Assembly: GCF_036227225.1 (NCBI RefSeq)
Contig: NZ_CP109444.1
Coordinates: forward strand, 4,445,501 to 4,509,500
Direction of reading: 5' to 3'
Source of the DNA: Streptomyces sp. NBC_01478
Lineage (GTDB): Bacteria; Actinomycetota; Actinomycetes; Streptomycetales; Streptomycetaceae
Length of the DNA stretch: 64,000 bases
Numbering within the stretch: the stretch's first letter is position 1; each line of letters opens with the position of its first letter. The position numbers and the translations under genes were made by a program. Below the pieces are notes generated by a model, which was not told where the DNA came from, did not search any database, and was given only the letters and a program-made list of their open reading frames with translations. Positions 57,902-64,000 of the stretch are shown here, piece after piece.

Positions 57902-59325
57902 TGCCCGACCTGACACCCCTGGCCTTTCCCCCTGCCTTCTTGTGGGGAGCCGCGACCTCCGCGTACCAGATCGAGGGGGCGGTGCGGGAGGGCGGCCGCA
58001 CGCCCTCGATCTGGGACACCTTCAGTCATACGCCGGGCCGTACGGCCGGTGGTGAGCACGGTGACATCGCCGTCGACCACTACCACCGCTACCGCGACGA
58101 CGTGGCGCTGATGGCGGACCTGGGTCTGACGGCGTACCGCTTCTCGGTCTCCTGGCCGCGGGTGCAGCCGACCGGCCGGGGCCCGGCGGTCCAGGTGGGC
58201 CTGGACTTCTACCGCCGCCTGGTGGACGAGCTGCTCGCGCACGGCATCAAGCCGGCGCTGACTCTCTACCACTGGGATCTGCCGCAGGAGTTGGAGGACG
58301 CGGGCGGCTGGCCGGAGCGCGACACGGCGTACCGCTTCGCCGAGTACGCGCAGATCGTGGGCGAGGCGCTGGGCGACCACGTGGAGCAGTGGACCACGCT
58401 CAACGAGCCCTGGTGCAGCGCGTTCCTGGGCTACGGCTCGGGGGTGCACGCGCCGGGCCGTACGGACGCGGGCGCGTCGCTTCGGGCGGCCCATCACCTC
58501 AACTTGGCGCACGGGCTGGCCACTTCGGCGCTGCGGTCCGCGATGCCGGCCCAGAACTCGATCGCGGTCAGCCTCAACTCCGCGGTGGTCAGGCCCGCTT
58601 CACTGTCCCCGGCGGACATGGCGGCGACCCGCAAGATCGACGACCTGGCCAACGGGGTGTTCCACGGGCCGATGCTGCACGGTTCGTATCCGCAGTCGCT
58701 GCTCGACGCGACGCGGTCGATCACGGACTGGTCGTACGTCCGGGACGGCGATCTGACGCTCATTAACCAGCCGTTGGACGCCCTGGGGTTGAACTACTAC
58801 ACCCCGGCGGTGGTCGCGGCGGCGGAACCGACCGGACCGGCCCCGCGGGCCGACGGACACGGCGTGAGCGCGTACTCCCCCTGGCCGGGCGCGGACGACG
58901 TGGCGTTCCTCCAACCCCCGGGCGAGCGCACGGAGATGGGCTGGACGATCGACCCGACGGGCCTCTACGACCTGATCATGCGCTACACGAGGGAGGCTCC
59001 GGGCCTGCCGTTGTACGTGACCGAGAACGGCGCGGCCTACGACGACAAGCCGGACCCGGAGGGTCGCGTGCACGACCCGGAGCGGATCGCCTACCTCCAC
59101 GGCCACCTGTCCGCCGTACGGCGGGCGATCACGGACGGCGCGGACGTGCGCGGCTACTACCTGTGGTCGCTGATGGACAACTTCGAGTGGGCGTACGGGT
59201 ACGAGAAGCGGTTCGGCGCGGTGTACGTCGACTTCGCGACGCTCGCCCGCACACCGAAGTCGAGCGCCCGGTGGTACGGCGAGGCGGCCCGCACGGGCAC
59301 GCTCCCCTCGGCGGAGGGCGCCTGA
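57901..59325 (+). CDS. Second GH1 beta-glucosidase
   Basis: A 474-residue family 1 glycosidase, cytoplasmic, closely similar to the bglC product ([19 protein letters not shown]; acid/base Glu in [11 protein letters not shown]; nucleophile Glu in [11 protein letters not shown]). It lies 302 bases after cebR on the same strand and has its own pair of CebR boxes, so it is probably induced by cellobiose with the uptake genes. It may differ from bglC in oligosaccharide preference. Confidence 0.92.
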   Translation: MPDLTPLAFPPAFLWGAATSAYQIEGAVREGGRTPSIWDTFSHTPGRTAGGEHGDIAVDHYHRYRDDVALMADLGLTAYRFSVSWPRVQPTGRGPAVQVGLDFYRRLVDELLAHGIKPALTLYHWDLPQELEDAGGWPERDTAYRFAEYAQIVGEALGDHVEQWTTLNEPWCSAFLGYGSGVHAPGRTDAGASLRAAHHLNLAHGLATSALRSAMPAQNSIAVSLNSAVVRPASLSPADMAATRKIDDLANGVFHGPMLHGSYPQSLLDATRSITDWSYVRDGDLTLINQPLDALGLNYYTPAVVAAAEPTGPAPRADGHGVSAYSPWPGADDVAFLQPPGERTEMGWTIDPTGLYDLIMRYTREAPGLPLYVTENGAAYDDKPDPEGRVHDPERIAYLHGHLSAVRRAITDGADVRGYYLWSLMDNFEWAYGYEKRFGAVYVDFATLARTPKSSARWYGEAARTGTLPSAEGA

Positions 59326-59581
59326 CCCACGGGGAAACCGGGGGACGGGGAACGGGGCGCGGCATGCCGTGGGGGGCGTGCCGCGCCTCGGCGGGGTGTG
59401 GTGGGGTACGGCAGGCGGGCAGGCCCGGGGCCTCGTCGTGGATGAGGACGCGGAAACGGTGGGGGTCGGACTAACCTGCGTAGAGGGTTACGGGAGTTAG
59501 AAAACCTTTCGGCTCGCAGGCGTTGATGGTGTTGGTGACGGCTTCGAAGGTCAACAGGATTGCCGTGTCGATGGGTTCGGG

Positions 59582-60052
59582 GCACTGGGATACGGCGAGG
59601 AGGGTGGTGACCGGGCCGGCCAACTGCTCGGCGCCGACCGCACGCGGATCAGCAATATCGAGGCAGCCCACCTCGACGTCTCGCGCAACCGCCTCTACAA
59701 GCTGCTGCCCGAGTACGACCGCCCGGGCGGTGCGCCTGGCCCGCAAACGCGCACCGACCGGCGACTCACCCGTCACGTGCCGCGCCGTCATCCACGAATC
59801 CGCGCTCCACACCCGCGTGGGCGGCCCGGCGGTCATGCGCAGGCAGTTGTTGCGGCTGACGGAGGCCTCCCGACTGCCCAACGTGACCGCGCAGGTCCAC
59901 CCGTTCGAAGCCGGCGTCTACTCCGCGCACACCCGCTCCTTCGTTCTCTTCGGCGGCGGGGCCCCCGAACTCGACACGGTCTACCTGGAGCATCCGACGA
60001 ACTCGCCGAGCCTGATCCAGCACGTCATGTACGCCCTGCGAGAGGACCCGCG
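59582..60052 (+). pseudogene. Broken Scr1-type regulator (helix-turn-helix plus DUF5753)
   Basis: One frame gives a helix-turn-helix remnant (RAGQLLGADRTRISNIEA, then SRNRLYKLLPEYD, 59612-59730). Another frame gives a DUF5753 C-terminal part (CRAVIHESALHTRVGGPAVM, then LPNVTAQVHPFEAGVYSAH and FVLFGGGAPELDTVYLEHP, 59780-60000). The linker that normally separates them is mostly missing, so a deletion with a frameshift is likely. The usual partner, a DUF397 gene, follows. Nothing can be supported in 59326-59581. Confidence 0.65.
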
Positions 60053-60244
60053 ATGCCCCACCTCGCCGGGCAGAAGTCGTCGTACAGCACCGGCGGTGAA
60101 GGCGAGTGCGTGGAGCCGGCGGCAGCAGCGACCGGCGCCCACATCCACCTCCGCGAGAGCGACCAACCCCACCGCAGGGCCACGCTCCCGCCCCACACCC
60201 TCACGAACTCATCCATGAGACCGCCCTTGCCACGCGCTAAATAG
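60053..60244 (+). CDS. DUF397 protein
   Basis: A 63-residue protein with the DUF397 core QKSSYSTGGEGECVEPA and HLRESDQP. GAGAGGA lies 7 bases before the ATG. DUF397 proteins usually pair with Scr1-type regulators as developmental or toxin-antitoxin-like modules; here the partner is broken, so it may be an orphan. Confidence 0.6.
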   Translation: MPHLAGQKSSYSTGGEGECVEPAAAATGAHIHLRESDQPHRRATLPPHTLTNSSMRPPLPRAK

Positions 60245-60300
60245 AGTGATTCATTCGATCCGCAAGTGAATGGATACATATCAAGCGCGAGGAGATGTCC

Positions 60301-61824
60301 GTGGCCGTCACCCTGGGCCGGCAGCCGATCATCGTCGAGCAGTTCGTCGCGGTCGCCCGGCACGGCGCCCGGGTCGAGTTCGACGCGACGTACGTCGACC
60401 GCGTACGCAAGTCCCGCGCGCTGGTGGAGCGCTTCCTCGCCGAGAACCGCCTGGTCTACGGCGTCACCACCGGCTTCGGCGACAACGTCACGGAGGTGAT
60501 CGACCCGGCGGACGCCGAGCGGCTCCAGCGCAACATCGTGCGTTCGCATGCCGTGTCGGTCGGTGAACCGCTGCCCACCGAGGTCGTCCGCGCCATCGCG
60601 CTGATGGAGTTGGTCGGCCTCGGTGAGGGCTTCTCCGGTATCCGGTTCGAGACCCTTGAGCTGATCCGGCGGATGCTCAACGCCGGGGTCACACCGCACG
60701 TCCCCGGCGAGGGTTCCGTCGGCTATCTGGCCCCCGAGGCACACATGGCGCTCGTACTCCTGGGCGAGGGCCGGGCGTCGTACGGCGGCCAACTGCTGCC
60801 CGGCGCCGAGGCGTTGGCCCGGATCGGCGAGCGGCCGACCCGGCTCGCCTGCAAGGAGGGGCTGTCGCTGACGAACGGGACCCACTCGGTCACCGCGACA
60901 GCCGTCCTCGCCGCCCATGACGCCGGCGTCGCGGCGACCACGGCCGACGTGGCCGCGAGCCTCTCCGTACAGGCGCTCAAGGGCACGGTCCGCGCCTACG
61001 ACGCCCGGATCCAGGAACGGAAGCGGCACCCGGAGCAGGCCGCCGTGGCCGAGAATCTGCGACGGCTGACCGAGTCCAGCGCGATCAGCGCCGCGTTCCT
61101 CGACCACCGGCTCCAGGACAGCCTCTCCCTGCGGGCCGTACCGCAGATCCACGGCGGCGCGAAGCGGGCGCTCGCGCAGGCCCGAGAAGTCATCGTCGAG
61201 GAACTCCACTCCGTGGGCGACAACCCGGTCATCCACCCCGAGGGCGAGGACGGGGTCGCGCTGAGCGGGGCGAACTGCGACAGCACGTACGTCGGCATCC
61301 AGGCCGACACCATGGTCAACGCGATGACGGTCCTGGCCAAGGTCTCCGAGCGCCGCACCGACCGCATGGTCAACAGCAACTTCAGCGAGCTGCCCGCCTT
61401 CCTGGCACCGAAGCCCGGCCTCAACAGCGGCTACATGATCGCCCAGTACACGGCCGCGGCACTGACGATGGAGCTGCGAGGCATGGCAGTGCCCGCATCC
61501 GCGGACAGCATCACCACCTCGGCCAACCAGGAAGACGCCGTCAGCAACGCCTACTCGGCGGCCCTGAAGGCCTACCGCGCGGCCGGCAAACTCGCCTACG
61601 TCATCGCGATCGAGCTGATGTGCGCGGCCCAGGCCCTCGACCTCCTCGCACCGCTCACCCCCTCACCGGCCGCCGACGCCCTGCGGTCCACGATCCGCGA
61701 GACCGTACCGACCGTCGACGAGGACCGGGTCTTCCACACCGACATCGAGCACATCGCCGAACTGGTGCGGAGCGGGGAGGCGTTGCGGGTCGTGGAGGGT
61801 GTGGTGGGGGCGTTGGCGCGGTGA
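60301..61824 (+). CDS. Aromatic amino acid ammonia-lyase homologue lacking the MIO triad
   Basis: A 507-residue protein of the histidine/phenylalanine ammonia-lyase superfamily. Conserved family segments are present: LVYGVTTGFGDN (the catalytic-loop Tyr), LSLTNGTHSVTA, LQDSLSLRAVPQIHGG, GDNPVI, MIAQYTAAAL and SANQEDAVSNAYSAAL. The site that should read GSVGASGDLAPLAH reads GSVGYLAPEAH (60712-60744), so Ala-Ser-Gly, the source of the MIO cofactor, is absent. A classical lyase reaction is therefore unlikely. GTG 60301 has GAGGAG 6 bases upstream; ATG 60295 touches that site. It lies in a patch of decayed genes. Confidence 0.85.
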   Translation: MAVTLGRQPIIVEQFVAVARHGARVEFDATYVDRVRKSRALVERFLAENRLVYGVTTGFGDNVTEVIDPADAERLQRNIVRSHAVSVGEPLPTEVVRAIALMELVGLGEGFSGIRFETLELIRRMLNAGVTPHVPGEGSVGYLAPEAHMALVLLGEGRASYGGQLLPGAEALARIGERPTRLACKEGLSLTNGTHSVTATAVLAAHDAGVAATTADVAASLSVQALKGTVRAYDARIQERKRHPEQAAVAENLRRLTESSAISAAFLDHRLQDSLSLRAVPQIHGGAKRALAQAREVIVEELHSVGDNPVIHPEGEDGVALSGANCDSTYVGIQADTMVNAMTVLAKVSERRTDRMVNSNFSELPAFLAPKPGLNSGYMIAQYTAAALTMELRGMAVPASADSITTSANQEDAVSNAYSAALKAYRAAGKLAYVIAIELMCAAQALDLLAPLTPSPAADALRSTIRETVPTVDEDRVFHTDIEHIAELVRSGEALRVVEGVVGALAR

Positions 61825-61869
61825 CGGCGGCGGGGCGGGCAGCGGGCGCGCTGCCGCCGGGGTCCGCCC

Positions 61870-62041
61870 GTGACGGCAGCGGTGCACGACCGGTACGGAC
61901 CGCCGACCGTGGTCCGGGTCGCCGAGGTGGACAAGCCCTCGATCAGAGCCCGTGACCTTCTCGTCAGGGGTCCTTCGCCGGGGGCGCGGACCGGTTCGTC
62001 GAGACCGGGCGGAAGGTCGGCAACGTCGTCATCAGCGTCGT
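61870..62041 (+). pseudogene. Alcohol dehydrogenase / quinone oxidoreductase remnant
   Basis: From GTG 61870 one frame gives a typical N-terminus of zinc-type or quinone oxidoreductases (AAVHDRYGPPTVVRVAEVDK). About 80 bases on, another frame gives the typical C-terminus (VETGRKVGNVVISVV). The roughly 280 residues between them are gone. The rest of 61825-62183 shows no gene. Confidence 0.6.
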
Positions 62042-62183
62042 ACCGTCGAACCGACCCCCACGCCCCGCGACTTCACACTCACAGCCGCCCCTCAGACCGC
62101 CCGCAGTGAGCTCCCAGCCCCAAGGCGTCCAATCCCTGTGTACGGGGTGATCCGATCCCGGTGCGGACGGACGGGAGGACGTC

Positions 62184-62861
62184 GTGTTGTTCATCGTGTT
62201 GGTGCTGCTGGCCCTGATCGTCGCCGAAGCGGTCGCCTTCGGCAAGAGGCAGGCCGGGGGCGGGAGTTCGAGACTTGGGTACGGCGGCGGTGCCGATGCC
62301 GACGCCAACGCCGGGGCGGAGGCCGCTCGTTGGGTGGAGCGGCTCGGGGGGAGTCTGTCGACGCTCGACGCCGGTGGGAACGGCGCCGCCCGGCAGGCCC
62401 TCGCCGACGCCACCGAGCGGCATCGGGCCGCCGAGGGGCAACTCGCCGTCGCCTACTCGTCGTTGCAGTACGGGCTCGTGACGCAGACCGCCATCGAGGG
62501 ACTGCATCACATCCGTACCGCTCGTGGCGCGCTGGGGCTGGACCCTGGGCCCGAGTTGCCCGCGCAGGGTGCCGGTGGGCAGGTCACGGTCGGTGGGCAG
62601 ACGTACACCGCCTCCGCGCAGCCGGGCACCGGCACGCCGTACTACTACCCCGGCGGAGTCGTCAACGGCCGTTCCATGCCCGGGGGTTGGTACAGCACAC
62701 CCTGGTGGAAGACCGCCCTCGTCGCGGGTGCCGCCGGGGTCGGTGGCATGTTGCTCGCGGACGCGCTGTTCGACGGCTTCCACCATCACGGGCCGCACGG
62801 TGGGATGTTCGGCGGTGGGCCGGGGGGACCCGGTGGGTTCGGCGGGCCGGGCCCCTTCTGA
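62184..62861 (+). CDS. Membrane-anchored protein of unknown function
   Basis: A 225-residue protein: N-terminal helix (LFIVLVLLALIVAEAVAFG), a helical middle (ARQALADATERHRAAEGQLA), a Tyr/Gly/Pro-rich segment, a second short hydrophobic stretch and a Gly/His-rich tail. GGGAGG lies about 6 bases before the GTG. No known domain was recognised. It ends 13 bases before a convergent ABC permease gene. Confidence 0.7.
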   Translation: MLFIVLVLLALIVAEAVAFGKRQAGGGSSRLGYGGGADADANAGAEAARWVERLGGSLSTLDAGGNGAARQALADATERHRAAEGQLAVAYSSLQYGLVTQTAIEGLHHIRTARGALGLDPGPELPAQGAGGQVTVGGQTYTASAQPGTGTPYYYPGGVVNGRSMPGGWYSTPWWKTALVAGAAGVGGMLLADALFDGFHHHGPHGGMFGGGPGGPGGFGGPGPF

Positions 62862-62873
62862 AACCCCCGCCCG

Positions 62874-63767
62874 TCAGCCCTTGTTGGCGCCCAGCGTGAG
62901 GCCGCTGACGAACTGGCGCTGGAGCGCGAAGTACACGATCAGGGTCGGGATCGCGGTGAGCAGGGCGCCCGCGGCGACCAGGTTGGGGTCGGTGAAGTAC
63001 TGGCCGGAGAGGTTGTTCAGGGCGGAGGTGATCGGCATGTTCTCGCCGGTCGAGATCAGCACGATCGCCCAGAAGAAGTCGTTGTAGATCCAGATGGAGA
63101 GCAGCGTGGCCAGGGCCGCCATCGCCGGCTTGCAGAGCGGGAGCACGATCTGCCAGTACATCCGCCACACCGACGCGCCGTCGACCAGCGCCGCCTCGGT
63201 CAGCTCGTCCGGCAGCATCCGCATGTAGTTGCTCAGCACGAAGGCGCAGAAGCCTGATTGGAACGCCACGTGGATGAGGACCAGGCCCAGCGCGGAGTCG
63301 TAGAGCTTGCCGCTCATCGTGATGCCGGGGAGGTCGATCAGCAGGTACATGCGGTACAGCGGGGTGATGATGACCTGCTGGGGCAGCAGGTTGCCGGCCG
63401 TGAAGACCAGCAGCAGGAAGATGTTGAGCCGGAAGTCGAAGCGGCTGACGTAGAACGCGACCATCGACGCCAGCAGCAGCGTGAGCAGCACGGCCGGGAC
63501 CGCGATGATCAGTGTGTTGACGAAGTAGTGGATCATGTCGGACTGCTGGAACGCGTTCTTGAAGTTGTCGAGGTTCAGCTTGTCCGGCCAGGAAACGTAC
63601 CCCTTGTTGCTGGTCTCGGAGTACGGGCGCAGGGCCGCGTAGACCGCCCACAGCAGCGGGGCGAGCCAGGCCAGCGAGGTGACGACGAGGAACGTGTGCA
63701 GCAGGACCCGGGCGGGGCGGAGCGGGGTGCGCTGCTTCACGCCGAGTGCGGCGGTGGGGGTGGTCAT
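62874..63767 (-). CDS. Carbohydrate ABC transporter permease, MalG type
   Basis: A 297-residue permease with six helices and the EAA loop EAALVDGASVWRMYWQIVLP. Its ATG overlaps the stop of the preceding permease (ATGA). It belongs to a sugar importer other than Ceb; its binding protein and substrate lie outside the window. Confidence 0.9.
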   Translation of the reverse strand: MTTPTAALGVKQRTPLRPARVLLHTFLVVTSLAWLAPLLWAVYAALRPYSETSNKGYVSWPDKLNLDNFKNAFQQSDMIHYFVNTLIIAVPAVLLTLLLASMVAFYVSRFDFRLNIFLLLVFTAGNLLPQQVIITPLYRMYLLIDLPGITMSGKLYDSALGLVLIHVAFQSGFCAFVLSNYMRMLPDELTEAALVDGASVWRMYWQIVLPLCKPAMAALATLLSIWIYNDFFWAIVLISTGENMPITSALNNLSGQYFTDPNLVAAGALLTAIPTLIVYFALQRQFVSGLTLGANKG

Positions 63768-64000
63768 GCGCGCCGCTCCTTCCGGAAGGTCGCGATCAGG
63801 TACGGGATGATGACCACGAGGGAGATGACCAGCAGGACGACGGCGATCGCCGACCCGTAGCCGATCCGGCTGGACTCACCGATGATGTTGTTGGTGATCA
63901 GGATCGACAGCAACTCGGTGCCCTGGGCGCCCTTGTTGAAGACGTAGACCAGGTCGAAGGCGCGCAGCGACTCGATGATGGTGACGACCAGGACGACCGT
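63764..64000 (-). CDS. Sugar ABC transporter permease, MalF type (3' end only)
   Basis: Only the last 78 codons are visible: ESLRAFDLVYVFNKGAQGTE, then the final helix and FRKERRA. This matches the C-terminus of MalF-type permeases with the final FDLVYVLTxGGP-like loop. It is translationally coupled to the MalG-type gene. Confidence 0.85.
   Translation of the reverse strand, partial: TVVLVVTIIESLRAFDLVYVFNKGAQGTELLSILITNNIIGESSRIGYGSAIAVVLLVISLVVIIPYLIATFRKERRA

Overview
The window is typical Streptomyces chromosomal DNA. It is very GC-rich, has strong third-position GC bias, uses GTG and TTG starts, and carries AGGAG-type ribosome binding sites. It also has a TTA (bldA-type) codon in an adpA orthologue, iron boxes of the DmdR/IdeR type, and the set desABCD, glmS2, adpA, orn, tRNA-His and cebREFG-bglC. 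From memory this order resembles the core arm around SCO2763-SCO2800 of S. coelicolor; no database comparison was made. No rRNA, CRISPR array, phage or intact insertion sequence was seen.

Layout. 1-6310: truncated ABC exporter, phytase-like esterase, class A beta-lactamase-fold serine hydrolase, glycine-rich GT39/ArnT-type glycosyltransferase and a secreted endonuclease I. 6323-9838: an accessory-looking block bounded by two near-identical palindromes, with an HXXEE membrane protein, a nitrilase-family amidohydrolase, a GntR/HutC regulator with three operator copies, an RsbW-like ATPase and a decayed toxin-antitoxin-like pair. 10082-17714: VOC protein, ThDP enzyme, agmatinase-family ureohydrolase, Na+/solute symporter, PucR regulator and a phosphatase-like protein. 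17758-28062: acyl-CoA and leucine catabolism (CDF transporter, TesB thioesterase, acyl-CoA dehydrogenase, then the TetR-controlled methylcrotonyl-CoA carboxylase / HMG-CoA lyase / acyl-CoA dehydrogenase operon). A roughly 500-bp degenerate repeat lies at 21060-21560.

28069-37326 is an iron region. It holds a heme oxygenase coupled to a polyprenyl synthetase, a siderophore-binding lipoprotein, a siderophore-interacting reductase and desABCD. Two iron boxes precede the lipoprotein and desA, which suggests co-ordinated desferrioxamine synthesis, capture and iron release. 37348-48371 carries a GH20 hexosaminidase, DUF4429/SHOCT protein, Tat-exported purple acid phosphatase, GlmS, SatP/YaaH transporter, universal stress protein, AdpA, oligoribonuclease and tRNA-His.

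48442-59325 is the cellobiose region: a kinase-like protein, a second LacI regulator, GH1 beta-glucosidase, the CebEFG importer, divergent cebR and a second GH1 enzyme. CebR-type 14-bp operators occur at several starts. 59582-62041 is a decaying patch (broken Scr1-type regulator, DUF397 protein, alcohol dehydrogenase remnant) around the most unusual gene here, an aromatic amino acid ammonia-lyase homologue that lacks the Ala-Ser-Gly triad forming the MIO cofactor. The window ends with a small membrane protein and two sugar ABC permeases, the second running off the edge.
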